Source of the DNA: Vibrio diabolicus
Lineage (GTDB): Bacteria > Pseudomonadota > Gammaproteobacteria > Enterobacterales > Vibrionaceae
Assembly (NCBI GenBank): GCA_001048675.1
Contig: CCKK01000003.1
Coordinates: 558,001-622,000 of the forward strand
Reading direction: 5' to 3'
Length of the DNA: 64,000 nt
The notes under the pieces were generated by a model. That model did no database searches and was not told the DNA's origin. It saw only the letters and a list, made by a program, of their open reading frames with translations. Within the stretch, counting starts at the first letter, position 1. Every line of letters starts with the position of its first letter. Position numbers and translations under genes: made by a program. Below, piece after piece: positions 53,471 through 62,819 of the stretch.

Positions 53471-54187
53471 TTATTTTTCCAAAACTGTTTTTAGGACCGA
53501 TTGAGCATTGTTAGACACACTTTCACCACAGCACTCACTTAATACAACAATAAATTCCTCTAACTCTTGAATAGAAACATTGTTATTCATACTGATATTA
53601 TAGTGAGCTGCTAATTGGCTATTAACACCGTTCATATTTGCTAATGCTGCAATCGTAGCAATTTCACGCTCTTTCCAAGTGAGCATATCGCGTTCAAAAA
53701 TATCACCAAACAAATGTGCTTTTAGGTATTCATCAATTTGCGGAGAAAAATCGAATAGCGCGCCTTTTACTTCTGCACCAACAAGTTGTGTTTGGTTTTC
53801 AGCGCCAAATTCTAAGCTGGTTTTATCGTTAGGTAACGCGCTTGATTCTCGCCCTAAGGTATCGGTAATACCTTGGCTTTTACGTTCCTCCAACACCGTC
53901 ATAAATGTTGCTAGTCCATTCAAACTGCGCGGAAATCCAGCATACGCGTACAACTGAGCCAGCACTTCTTTTATCTCGTTGACCGTTAGGCCTGCGTCTA
54001 ACCCATCATTAAGGCTTTGTGTTAGTTTTTTTATTTCACCACTCGCAGTAAAAGCAGAAATAGGAATAATAGCTCGCTCTTTGTCACTGAATATTTCTGA
54101 TGCTGAAGCGATATTCGTTGTGCATAGCGTTGTCATAGTGAGCACCAATATTAATATTGATTTAACAGATTTGTTTAATGCTTTCAT
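53471..54187 (-). CDS. Secreted carboxymuconolactone decarboxylase-family protein (two CMD repeats)
   Basis: A 238-aa protein with a Sec signal peptide (ILILVLTMTTLCTTNIASA) and two CMD/AhpD-like halves. The first has LTVNEIKEVLAQLYAYAGFPRSLNG; the second, DMLTWKEREIATIAALANMN and FIVVLSECCGES. Most CMD proteins are cytosolic, so the secretion signal is notable. Possible roles are a thiol-based peroxidase or a lactone decarboxylase. It lies 43 bases upstream of the secreted cupin gene. Confidence 0.88.
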   Translation of the reverse strand: MKALNKSVKSILILVLTMTTLCTTNIASASEIFSDKERAIIPISAFTASGEIKKLTQSLNDGLDAGLTVNEIKEVLAQLYAYAGFPRSLNGLATFMTVLEERKSQGITDTLGRESSALPNDKTSLEFGAENQTQLVGAEVKGALFDFSPQIDEYLKAHLFGDIFERDMLTWKEREIATIAALANMNGVNSQLAAHYNISMNNNVSIQELEEFIVVLSECCGESVSNNAQSVLKTVLEK

Positions 54188-54293
54188 ATCAAAATTCCAT
54201 TATGTAACGGTGTTCTAATCCATAGAAGTTCTAGAAATATATTTATTAGCGTTCTGATTTCTACATTAATAATTTACATCGTCAACTGGGTCA

Positions 54294-54761
54294 TTAATTT
54301 ACTTTTTCGATCGTGACACGGTTTGTTTCTTTCGAAATAAAGCAATGAATCCCATCATCGATTTGACCTAATTTAATTAACCCAGACGCGTAACCAAAGT
54401 CTTTATAAAAGATAACTAAATTTCCCCAAGGGGCGTAATAAGAGATGTCACCCGCTTTTGATTGAGTTCCAGAAGGTGCGCCTTCGCGAGTTAACTTATT
54501 CGGTAAGTAAGCAATTTTCTCTGTATTTGCGTAGTCTTGTAGATCTAATGTTAGAGGCAATTGACGAACAAAATCGTCTGTACTCGCACTGCTCTTCAAT
54601 GTGCCTGAAACACTGCAATCATCGAAAATAAAACGAATTTTCACCATATTTTCCTCCAATCCAGCGCTATTAACTTCTGCGTTTACAATGCAGGGGAACA
54701 TCCAGACACCACTCACCAAAACGCATCTCACCCACTGATTGAAACGGTATGCTTGTCTCAT
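54294..54761 (-). CDS. Secreted cyclophilin-like fold protein (Cyclophil_like2)
   Basis: A 155-aa protein with an N-terminal signal or anchor (VRCVLVSGVWMFPCIVNAE) and a small beta-barrel of the DUF369/cyclophilin-like type: IRFIFDDCSVSGTL, VRQLPLTLDLQDYA, GDISYYAPWGNLVIFYKDF and the glycine-rich GLIKLGQIDDG. Catalysis by this family is not established. Placed between a secreted CMD protein and a cupin, reading in the same direction. Confidence 0.87.
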   Translation of the reverse strand: MRQAYRFNQWVRCVLVSGVWMFPCIVNAEVNSAGLEENMVKIRFIFDDCSVSGTLKSSASTDDFVRQLPLTLDLQDYANTEKIAYLPNKLTREGAPSGTQSKAGDISYYAPWGNLVIFYKDFGYASGLIKLGQIDDGIHCFISKETNRVTIEKVN

Positions 54762-54797
54762 CGAGATTCCCTTTTCTCACTGAAAACTTAGCTCGGG

Positions 54798-55247
54798 CTA
54801 CTTTAGTTGCATGTACTCTTGATCAGAGACTGGTTCGCACCATTCATTACTTGCGCCTTCAGCCGGTATTTCTATTGCTACATGTGAGAACCAACTGTCT
54901 TTAGCTGCGCCATGCCAATGCTTAGTACCTGGCGCAATATGCACGACATCGCCAACATTCAACTCTTGTGCTGGTTGGCCAAATTCTTGATACCAACCTC
55001 GCCCTCCTGTCGCTAACAGAATCTGCCCACCTTCATGATGAATATGCCAAAAATTGCGACACCCTGGTTCAAACGTTACGTTCGCCACGATAAGACCAGG
55101 CTGATTGAGCAACGCCAGATAACTCGTACCGGTAAAGTAATCCGCATACGCTTCATTCTTTTCACCAAACTCGAAAATGCCTCGACCTTGAAATACACCG
55201 GCTTGCAGTACGTCAGGGATTTGAGTATTGCTTTTGTTATTCATCAT
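54798..55247 (-). CDS. Cytosolic cupin
   Basis: A 149-aa cupin without a signal peptide when started at the MMNNKS pair (55247 or 55244). Metal-site residues are in GCRNFWHIHHEGGQILLATG and APGTKHWHGAAKDSW. It is related to the periplasmic cupin at the other end of the cluster, especially the HWHGA motif. It is the first gene of the cluster and faces the AraC gene. Confidence 0.9.
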   Translation of the reverse strand: MMNNKSNTQIPDVLQAGVFQGRGIFEFGEKNEAYADYFTGTSYLALLNQPGLIVANVTFEPGCRNFWHIHHEGGQILLATGGRGWYQEFGQPAQELNVGDVVHIAPGTKHWHGAAKDSWFSHVAIEIPAEGASNEWCEPVSDQEYMQLK

Positions 55248-55683
55248 GACTCCAAATAGTGTTCTTGAGTGCTTACAACTCACCAAACCATAGGTTCACT
55301 GTATTGCGCTTTGATAGATGACCGTTAGCCTATTCATTGCTAATACTTGCCCAATATTCCAAACCAATACAAAAGACAACCATACTTGAGACCGGTTAGA
55401 AAAAACGGAATAAAAACTCATCTATACATAAGCATTTGACTATTAAATAATAAAATTCATGACAGACAATTAACCCACTCAAAAACCAACCAGAAAGATC
55501 ACTCTCTGATCGCTTAACCTCGAAATAGACACTTGCCCAATATTCTTTACTTAAAGAAATGAACTGTTATAACTATGTTTAATGAAGTCGCTTAATTGAC
55601 TCCGAAGAGGCGTTAACTACAAAGGCAGAAATCGCATGCCGTTAACACCGAACCTGAGGCCAACCAGAGGAGAGCACTGACTT
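55248..55683. promoter_or_regulatory. Divergent promoter region of the cupin cluster
   Basis: About 435 bases between the first cupin gene (minus) and its presumed AraC activator (plus). AT-rich with no coding potential. It must hold both promoters; I could not define the regulator's binding sites by eye. Confidence 0.5.
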
Positions 55684-56607
55684 ATGCAAGAGGTACCGTC
55701 AAACACTTCGTCAACCCTGGCCAGTGCAATAGAAAAGCTTGCCAAGCACATTGAGAAATGGGCAAATGGCGCGAACCAATATGACACAGAAATTCCAGGA
55801 TTAAGGTTCAGTCGTTGGGCAACCCCAACACCACCGACAAGCTACACCCACAACCCAAGTATTTGCTTAATTGCTCAAGGGAGAAAGCGCGTGTTGTTGG
55901 GTGAAGATAGCTTTGTTTACGATGCGAACCACTTTTTAATCTCCTCTGTCGACTTGCCGATTATCGCCAATATCATTGAAGCCAGTGAAGATAAACCTTA
56001 TTTAGGGGTGATTATGGAGCTGGATCTGACTGAAATATCTCAACTTATTGTCGATAGTGAGCTGACGTTTAATCAAAGCAAAGAAGCACAAAAAGGCATA
56101 GCGGTTGGAGAATTATCGGAGCCATTACTTGACGCCTTTCTGCGTTTAATAGAGCTGCTGGATGAAGGACAAAGCATCAAAATTTTAGCGCCGATTATTA
56201 AACGAGAGATTTTTTATCGACTGTTAATCACCGAACAGGGCGCTCGTCTTAATCAAATCGTAACTGCAGGAAGTCACAGCCATCAAATCGCGAAGGCCAT
56301 TGATTGGTTGAAGAATAATTTCGTAAAGCCGTTAAGTGTCAGTGAGTTAGCCGCCTACAGTGGCATGAGTAAATCGGCGTTTTATACCCACTTTCGTTCT
56401 ATGACATCTATGACGCCACTGCAATTTCAAAAGAAATTAAGACTCAGCGAAGCTCGGCGTTTAATGCTGACAGAAAACCTCGATGCCATGGCGACTACGT
56501 TTAAAGTGGGTTACGAAAGCCCTTCTCAATTTAGCCGTGAATACAGCCGTTTATTTGGTGCGCCACCATCCAAAGACATCAAGTCTTTGCGCGAGAGTAT
56601 GGGTTAA
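55684..56607 (+). CDS. AraC-family regulator (YqhC-like, AraC_N)
   Basis: A 307-aa regulator. The N-terminal AraC_N domain has PSICLIAQGRKRVLLGEDSF and HFLISSVDLPIIANI; the C-terminal double HTH has ELAAYSGMSKSAFYTHFRSM and FKVGYESPSQFSREYSRLFG. YqhC-type regulators respond to reactive aldehydes. It is divergent from the cupin/CMD/cyclophilin cluster and is probably its activator. A strong terminator follows. Confidence 0.92.
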   Translation: MQEVPSNTSSTLASAIEKLAKHIEKWANGANQYDTEIPGLRFSRWATPTPPTSYTHNPSICLIAQGRKRVLLGEDSFVYDANHFLISSVDLPIIANIIEASEDKPYLGVIMELDLTEISQLIVDSELTFNQSKEAQKGIAVGELSEPLLDAFLRLIELLDEGQSIKILAPIIKREIFYRLLITEQGARLNQIVTAGSHSHQIAKAIDWLKNNFVKPLSVSELAAYSGMSKSAFYTHFRSMTSMTPLQFQKKLRLSEARRLMLTENLDAMATTFKVGYESPSQFSREYSRLFGAPPSKDIKSLRESMG

Positions 56608-56640
56608 GCTCGGAATATCCTAGGAAGAAGCTAGAAAGTG

Positions 56641-56683
56641 AAACCGTCAGCCTCGTACTGCCTCGAGGCTAACGGTTTTATTA
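56641..56683 (+). terminator. Rho-independent terminator
   Basis: AAACCGT-C-AGCCTCG pairs with CGAGGCT-A-ACGGTTT, followed by TTTATTATTT. Ends the AraC transcript. Confidence 0.88.
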
Positions 56684-56737
56684 TTTGGGATAGAATGAAC
56701 GTCACCTGCATTTGCAAGCAAAACTGCGCAATATTGT

Positions 56738-57739
56738 TTATAACACCGCTTGTCGACTAGGAAAAAATACCTCACCCAACATACAGCGAACCGAGCCACC
56801 ACCAATAGATTCTATGGTAGAAACATCGAATGGCAGCAATTTACCGTGCGTCGCAAGTTGATTTCTTTGTGCAGGAGAGAAAGCATCGTATGCCGATTGC
56901 GACATCGCAATGACTTTGTCTCCATTGATGGTTTCCAACTGAAGAATGTTGCCGCAGAACTGGTTCATTTGCTCAATCGAAATAGAGATCACTTGCTTAT
57001 CTTTGGCGAGTGATTTCAGAACAAAACGACGCTCAAATTCTGGGATCACTTCGTCACAAATCACGCAGAACTGCTCACCCACAGCCATCATCACGTTGGT
57101 ATGGTAAATAGGCGCACCAGACGGCAAACGGGTTTGGAAAGAGATCACTCGTTCATAGCCAATGCGATCGGCGTAATCTTCTAAAACCAGACGATCACAA
57201 CGTTGTGAAAGTGCGGCGTAGACCGTTTTATTTAAGTGGTCAAAGACCATCACACCCGTGCTTTCTAAATACGCTTGCTCATCAAGATATTCAGTTAGGC
57301 TGCTACGTCGATGAACTTCTCGCCCAGCTTGCGCTAGTGCCGCCACAAGCGCATCAGGACGCACTTCTTTTTGACGGTTTTCACAGGCCATTGGAAAGGT
57401 GTACAACGTGCCATCTGGCGTAGTGCTAAACCAGTTGTTTGGAAATACCGCGTCTGGCGTCGAAACATCTGAAGCTGGATAATCAAACTCAACAACTTGA
57501 ACGCCCTCTTGACGCAGCGTTGCTACCATACTCGCGAACTCGGCCATCACTCTACGCGAGACTTCTTCTTGGCTGAGTGACACTTTATGTTGGAACTCAT
57601 TATCTTGTGCGGTTTCTTCATTAAAACGAAACTCTTTCGGTGGCACCATCACTACGCAGTTTGCGGTTTGGCGCTGAGCACTTTGCGTGCTTTCTTCTTT
57701 CCCATTAGCAAATTGGGTTACTGATTCGTGTAATAGCAT
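56738..57739 (-). CDS. ctlX: Citrulline/arginine-type hydrolase CtlX (amidinotransferase fold)
   Basis: A 333-aa member of the arginine deiminase-like CtlX family: NCVVMVPPKEFRFNEETA near the start, PDAVFPNNWFSTTPDG (substrate-binding Asn/Phe), an active-site His in GAPIYHTNVMMAVG, and the catalytic Cys in IGGGSVRCMLGEVF at the end. CtlX hydrolyses citrulline to ornithine. The ATG at 57739 is preceded by AAGGA at correct spacing; the ATG nine bases upstream is too close. No ornithine or proline genes adjoin it. Confidence 0.9.
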   Translation of the reverse strand: MLLHESVTQFANGKEESTQSAQRQTANCVVMVPPKEFRFNEETAQDNEFQHKVSLSQEEVSRRVMAEFASMVATLRQEGVQVVEFDYPASDVSTPDAVFPNNWFSTTPDGTLYTFPMACENRQKEVRPDALVAALAQAGREVHRRSSLTEYLDEQAYLESTGVMVFDHLNKTVYAALSQRCDRLVLEDYADRIGYERVISFQTRLPSGAPIYHTNVMMAVGEQFCVICDEVIPEFERRFVLKSLAKDKQVISISIEQMNQFCGNILQLETINGDKVIAMSQSAYDAFSPAQRNQLATHGKLLPFDVSTIESIGGGSVRCMLGEVFFPSRQAVL

Positions 57740-58142
57740 CCAATACATTCCTTATCACTAGAATGAGGAGATTGTAAATTTATTGTTAACTTCAGTTTTG
57801 CTGTTTTCACAATTAATTTAATTATCTAGAAGTAATTTTCACTGCACTTAGCTTATTTCTCCCGAAATTTTATTGTCACTATGCAGGTTTAAGGTTTTAT
57901 GGCATCGCGATGAACATGCGAAGAATTCATCATAAGAATCAGAACCATAGACAACCACACCCATAACCAACTAGTTACATTTAAAACACAATCGGTTAGA
58001 CTATTTTTTCGCCCCTCTCGTCAATCCGTCTGCTTTCTCGAGGAGCAGCCAAAAACTCTTATACACGCGGCTTCGTCCAAAGCTACGTGAATCGATGGAT
58101 TTAGCCACCCCAAATGGCACTGTTTTAACTTTAGGATGAGTT
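57740..58142. other. AT-rich intergenic region
   Basis: About 400 bases between the divergent ctlX and ABC exporter genes. Contains AT-rich tracts (57775-57850) suited to promoters. An 18-codon frame at 57910-57966 with scattered His codons has no ribosome site, so it is not called. Confidence 0.45.
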
Positions 58143-59994
58143 ATGTTTAAACGATTTGAAGGCTTTACAGAGCCGTTCCCCAAATCCACACCGGATCAGC
58201 CTCCTTCAGGGATGCTCGTCTTTTTTACGTTATTACACCCGCGGCTACGAAAAGCCTTTGATCATCATGTCTTTGATGGCCACGATTGTTGCTGTCGTTG
58301 AAGTTATGTTGTTTGGCGCGATGGGACAATTGGTTGATTGGTTGTCTACCAGCAATCCAGAAACGTTCTTGCAAGACAATAAAGCAGATTTAATTTTCTA
58401 CGGAACCTTATTGTTGGTTGTCATGCCCATTTTGGTGATCGTGTATTCGTTGCTCGTTCACCAAACATTATTGGGCAACTATCCAATGTCTATCCGCTGG
58501 CTTGCACACCGGTATTTGCTCAATCAAAGCTTAAACTTCTATCAAGATGATTTTGCAGGCCGAGTTGCAACTAAAGTCATGCAAACGTCACTAGCTGTGC
58601 GCGAAACCGTCATGAAAGCTATGGATGTGTTTGTTTATGTTACGGTTTACTTCACAAGCATGATCATTATGTTAGCAACGGCAGACTGGCGTTTGATGAT
58701 CCCAATGATTGTCTGGCTGCTCGCTTACATCGCTATCCAAATCTATTTCGTTCCTAAGCTTAAAGACGTCGCTTCAGCGCAGGCCGATGCACGTTCGACA
58801 ATGACAGGACGCATCGTCGACAGCTATACCAATATTCAAACGGTCAAACTGTTTTCTCATAGCCAGCGCGAAACCCAATATGCTGAGCAAGGCATGAAGG
58901 GATTTTTGAATACGGTCTATCGTCAAATGCGCCTAGTGACCGGCTTCGACGTTGCTGTAGAGATCTCAAACTATATTTTGGTGTTTTCCGTTGCTGCTTT
59001 ATCGATTTACCTGTGGTTGGATAGTGCCATCAGCGTTGGCGCGATTGCGATTGCTGTTAGCCTTGCATTACGCGTAAATGGTATGTCGATGTGGATCATG
59101 TGGGAAGTTGGCGCCCTCTTTGAAAATATGGGAACCGTAGTCGATGGAATGAAAACGCTCTCTAAGCCTATTGATATTAAAGATAAGCCAGGCGCAAAAG
59201 ACTTAGTAGTCACTGAAGGTGGCATTCACTTTGATAACGTCAGCTTCCATTACGGTGAGAACAAAGGCGTGATTAGCCATCTCGATCTCAACATCAAACC
59301 AGGAGAGAAAGTCGGCTTGGTTGGGCGCTCCGGCGCCGGAAAATCAACTCTGGTGAACTTGTTACTTCGTTTCCACGATGTCGAAGACGGCAGCATTAAG
59401 ATCGATGGACAGAACATCTCTGAAGTCACACAAGACTCTTTGCGTTCAAAGATCGGTATGGTGACCCAAGATACTTCTCTGCTACACCGTTCGATTCGAG
59501 ACAATATTTTGTATGGCAACCCAGATGCGACAGAAGAAGATTTGCTGAAAGCCACTAAGCAAGCGCATGCCCATGAGTTTATTGAAACTCTGACCGACCC
59601 ATTTGGTAATGTCGGATACGATGCGCAAGTTGGTGAACGTGGTGTGAAACTGTCTGGCGGCCAACGTCAGCGTATCGCAATATCTCGTGTGCTACTCAAA
59701 GATGCACCATTACTGGTATTGGATGAAGCTACATCAGCTCTGGATTCAGAAGTCGAAGCAGCCATCCAGGAAAGCTTGAATGAGTTAATGCAAGGCAAAA
59801 CCGTTATTGCGATTGCGCACCGATTGTCGACCATCGCACAAATGGATCGCCTCATCGTGCTAGATAAAGGCAGTATTGTTGAGCAAGGTTCTCACCAAGA
59901 GCTCATCGCGAACAACGGTATTTATGCCCAGCTTTGGGCGCATCAAACTGGCGGATTTATCGCTGAAGAGTTAGAAAATCAACACGTTTCTTAA
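58143..59994 (+). pseudogene. MsbA-like ABC exporter, frameshift in N-terminal T6 run
   Basis: From ATG 58143 (TAGGATGAG upstream) the frame gives MFKRFEGFTEPFP and a proline-rich lead, then breaks at the six-T run 58222-58227. With five Ts it continues as VFLRYYTRGYEKPLIIM into the rest, totalling 616 aa. Six membrane helices (about residues 35-320) precede the ATPase with Walker A GRSGAGKSTLV, signature LSGGQRQRIAISRVL, Walker B LLVLDEATSALDSE and H-loop IAIAHRLST. A half-type homodimeric exporter of lipid or drug type. As written, translation could start only at an inappropriate in-frame ATG (58156) giving an altered N-terminus; the core enzyme is intact. An indel error is likely. Confidence 0.85.
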
Positions 59995-60011
59995 TTAGCG
60001 AGAAACCCAAT

Positions 60012-60040
60012 AAAAACGGCGCATGAAGCGCCGTTTTTCA
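60012..60040 (+). terminator. Rho-independent terminator
   Basis: AAAAACGGCGC / GCGCCGTTTTT stem with a five-base loop, 17 bases after the ABC exporter stop. Confidence 0.9.
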
Positions 60041-60270
60041 TTTTTATTGATAAACCTATACTCATATAGCCATTATAGTTTCTCATATATGAAACACCCT
60101 CCATGATAAAGCTCACATTTTTTCTGCTAATATACCGCCTCGTTGCGTATCCATTGCAATGAACACAATACAGAGTTTTGAGCCGTCTTCATTTGTCATT
60201 TCACTTTTTGAGAAACAGCTATACTCAATAGATGGCTTAGTTATTAGATTAACAATAAGGTAATTAGCTT

Positions 60271-60387
60271 ATGTGTAAATGTGGTTCAATGCAGATCGTA
60301 CAACTCAAACCAAGTTGGGCTGACAAGCTATTTGGCTACTCAGAAAGATGGAAATGCCAACTTTGTTGTAAGATCTACCGCATCTAA
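60271..60387 (+). CDS. 38-residue zinc-ribbon-like small protein
   Basis: A 38-aa frame beginning MCKCGSMQIVQ and ending WKCQLCCKIYRI. The CxC near the start and CxxCC near the end are spaced as in a miniature zinc ribbon. An AATAAGG ribosome site lies about 11 bases upstream, and a strong terminator follows 43 bases after the stop, so the unit looks like a complete transcript. Function unknown. Confidence 0.65.
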   Translation: MCKCGSMQIVQLKPSWADKLFGYSERWKCQLCCKIYRI

Positions 60388-60429
60388 AATTAAAAATAGA
60401 ATCTTAGTTTTTCTAAGAAAAAGCAGTGG

Positions 60430-60457
60430 CCCGACAGTAATTGTCGGGTTTTGTTTT
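60430..60457 (+). terminator. Rho-independent terminator
   Basis: CCCGACA / TGTCGGG stem, five-base loop, then TTTTGTTTTT. Ends the small zinc-ribbon transcript. Confidence 0.88.
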
Positions 60458-60585
60458 TCTGTACATCCATTTTTATCCCTTCGCAACACGGTCACTCATC
60501 ACGGCAAAACCTAGCATCTCAATGTGACTTAGGTATAGAATCAGGCCCACTTATTTATTCCGATATTCACATATAACTGGTCACT

Positions 60586-61293
60586 ATGAACAAAAGTTTG
60601 CTAACGAATGTCCTCGCTATCGCTTTGATGGCTGGAGGTCATCAATTACAAAACGACTACCTTTGGTATGCGGGGCTGTTTGCGTTCTCAGGCGCCATCA
60701 CTAACTGGCTTGCCATCCACATGCTGTTTGAAAAAGTGCCTGGATTATACGGTTCTGGCGTGATCCCCGCGCGATTTGAAGAGTTTAAACTGGCTATCAA
60801 AAACTTGATGATGGAGCAGTTCTTTACCGAAGCGAACATCGATCGATTCTTGAACAAAGAAATGGCGGGCGGTGTAAACATCGATCTTCAACCTGTGATT
60901 GAGAAAGTGGATTTAAACCCAGCGTTTGACTCTTTGGTAGAAGTGATCGAAGGCTCTCAATTTGGCGGCATGCTAGCGATGTTTGGCGGCGCGGAGGCAT
61001 TACAACCTATGCGGCAGCCTTTCGTCGAAAAGATGCAAGAATCCATTATTGAGTTGAGCAAGAGCGATAACATCAAAGAAGCACTGAAAGAGCAGTTCGA
61101 GTCTCCTGCTATGATGGATGAGATAAAGCAGAACATTGAAGGCATCATTGATCAGCGCTTGAGCGAATTAACACCCGCACTGGTCAAAGAAATGGTGCAA
61201 AAAATGATTAAAGAACACCTTGGCTGGCTAGTCGTTTGGGGCGGTGTTTTTGGCGGTTTAATTGGCCTTATCAGCACCTTTATCGGCGCATAG
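60586..61293 (+). CDS. DUF445-family membrane protein
   Basis: A 235-aa protein. The N-terminal hydrophobic segment contains the DUF445 hallmark GAITNWLAIHMLFEKVPGLYGSG at about residues 36-58. A long helical, charged middle is followed by a C-terminal membrane helix (LGWLVVWGGVFGGLIGLISTF). DUF445 proteins are inner-membrane proteins without an agreed function. Monocistronic with its own terminator. Confidence 0.9.
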   Translation: MNKSLLTNVLAIALMAGGHQLQNDYLWYAGLFAFSGAITNWLAIHMLFEKVPGLYGSGVIPARFEEFKLAIKNLMMEQFFTEANIDRFLNKEMAGGVNIDLQPVIEKVDLNPAFDSLVEVIEGSQFGGMLAMFGGAEALQPMRQPFVEKMQESIIELSKSDNIKEALKEQFESPAMMDEIKQNIEGIIDQRLSELTPALVKEMVQKMIKEHLGWLVVWGGVFGGLIGLISTFIGA

Positions 61294-61310
61294 TTGCTCA
61301 CCGATTTATC

Positions 61311-61336
61311 AAAAAGGAGCTTCGGCTCCTTTTTTG
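61311..61336. terminator. UUCG-loop terminator
   Basis: AAAAAGGAGC-TTCG-GCTCCTTTTT, an especially stable hairpin with a T-run, after DUF445; the symmetric A-run could also serve the convergent Lrp gene. Confidence 0.92.
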
Positions 61337-61415
61337 ATCTTGAAAAAGTAATATGCAAAGCCACGCTAAATAATATGCTCAACGCATAAGCGCTGCAGTC
61401 ATAGAATATCAGCCT

Positions 61416-61892
61416 CTAACCAAGAAGCTCCGGGTTTACGCCAAATCCTGTTTTATGTTCTTCAATTACCACTTCACTGCGAGTCTGGATTACGCCCGGA
61501 AGCGTGCCTAACTTACTCGACATAAACTCCTGATACGCTTTCATACTCTTAACACGAACCTTTATCATGGTATCGAAGTCCCCAGAGAGCGAATAACACT
61601 CTTCAATTTCCGGCATCAATTCGACGGCTTTCGCAAACTTTTCAAAAATGGAAAAACTGGTTTGGTCTAAGCGAATATGGATGAATACTTGCACATCCAA
61701 CCCTAATTTTTCCGCATTCAGCTCCGCATGGTAGCCATTGATATACCCCTCTTTTTCTAGCCGCTTCACGCGGTCAGAACATGGCGAGGTCGTTAAGTTG
61801 ATCTGCTTTGCGAGTTCAACAACTGGAATTCTGCCTCTTGAATGAAGCACTCTCAAAATGTGTAAATCAATCCGGTCCAATTGGTAACTCAT
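61416..61892 (-). CDS. Lrp/AsnC-family transcriptional regulator
   Basis: A 158-aa regulator. N-terminal HTH (LDRIDLHILRVLHSRGRIPVVELAKQINL and SPCSDRVKRLEKEGYI) and a C-terminal RAM ligand domain (VQVFIHIRL, IEECYSLSGDFDTMIKVRV). The ATG at 61892 gives the standard MSYQLDRIDL start. It probably senses an amino acid. No obvious target gene is divergent nearby. Confidence 0.92.
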   Translation of the reverse strand: MSYQLDRIDLHILRVLHSRGRIPVVELAKQINLTTSPCSDRVKRLEKEGYINGYHAELNAEKLGLDVQVFIHIRLDQTSFSIFEKFAKAVELMPEIEECYSLSGDFDTMIKVRVKSMKAYQEFMSSKLGTLPGVIQTRSEVVIEEHKTGFGVNPELLG

Positions 61893-62186
61893 TAACCACA
61901 TCCTTGTAACCACTCAGGAAGCATCACATTAATCGTTGCTTAAACAATTGCAAACCATCAAATGCACAGCATGTGAAATTCAGCAGAGAATAATTAGAAA
62001 ATAACTAAGGAAGGAAAGGGCTGCGATTACTGCCGCTCTCTCCATAACCGAGTATGAAGAACAAAAGTAATCTAGCGGCTCCCGTAGAGTCGCAAATTTG
62101 AGAGCGTGTGATACGCCTTTATAGATCTGGCGTGCGGGGCAAGCAAGCCGCCCTGTTTAGCTATTAATCATAGCTATCGCTCTGAA
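61893..62186. other. Intergenic region
   Basis: No gene seen. AGCTAT-N5-ATAGCT at 62159-62175 is a small inverted repeat just downstream of the next minus-strand gene, a weak terminator candidate. Confidence 0.4.
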
Positions 62187-62435
62187 TTAGAGAGCTGCCG
62201 ACGTATGCCTGGTAGGATGAGGAATCACTTCTCCAATTGCACGATGATTACAGCATCGGCAGTAGTATTGTGGTTCCATCTCGTAGTAGTGTTCACCTGA
62301 TACAAATTTCGCCATCAGCTGTGTAAAACTCACCACTTTACCTGTCAACGAATCAACGGGCTGTGGCTCGCAACGCTTCATGATCACTTTATGTTGCGTT
62401 GATTTTCTACAAGCTGCGCAATATATATCCGGCAT
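62187..62435 (-). CDS. 82-residue cysteine-rich (zinc-ribbon) protein
   Basis: An 82-aa protein with IYCAACRKSTQHKVIMKR near the start and YYCRCCNHRAIGEV near the end; the paired CxxC motifs suggest one structural zinc. GGGAGAAGAGAA before the ATG is a good ribosome site. No catalytic family is recognised. Possibly a nucleic-acid- or protein-binding accessory factor. Confidence 0.78.
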   Translation of the reverse strand: MPDIYCAACRKSTQHKVIMKRCEPQPVDSLTGKVVSFTQLMAKFVSGEHYYEMEPQYYCRCCNHRAIGEVIPHPTRHTSAAL

Positions 62436-62819
62436 TTCTCTTCTCCCTGTTTTTCAGTACTACTGACAATTGACATATTTTGTTCAAAATAATTCCACAA
62501 TAAAAAAGCCCCTTTAATTTTTTGTGTCCTATCTTCAAAAAATTGGACGAAAGTATCAAAAAATTGAGACATTGGTCAGACCTCAACTTTTGTACCATTA
62601 TTATGAACGAACGCACTTATGTGTGTAATAATACGACACATCACACATAAGCAATTGTTGCTACTCGCTATTTCAATCTGCAATGATCAATTTTATGGCG
62701 TTTTAAATATGGCTTTCACTCACATTTTCGATTCAGGCATTACTTGGTTGTTTAAACATGCCTGATTTACAGTGTGAATCTGCAATTTCCACGATACTGA
62801 CTCATCTCAAGGACGCACG
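62436..62819. other. AT-rich intergenic region with inverted repeat
   Basis: About 380 bases. A perfect ten-base inverted repeat CTTATGTGTG (62616-62625) / CACACATAAG (62642-62651) with a 16-base loop lies upstream of the cysteine-rich gene. Likely contains promoters for both flanking genes. Confidence 0.45.

Noticed and set aside
57910..57966. 18-codon His-containing leader peptide
   Set aside because: The His codons are scattered, no attenuator hairpin follows, and there is no his operon nearby.
58001..58189. 62-codon minus-strand frame
   Set aside because: It overlaps the real N-terminus of the ABC exporter and has no coding features.
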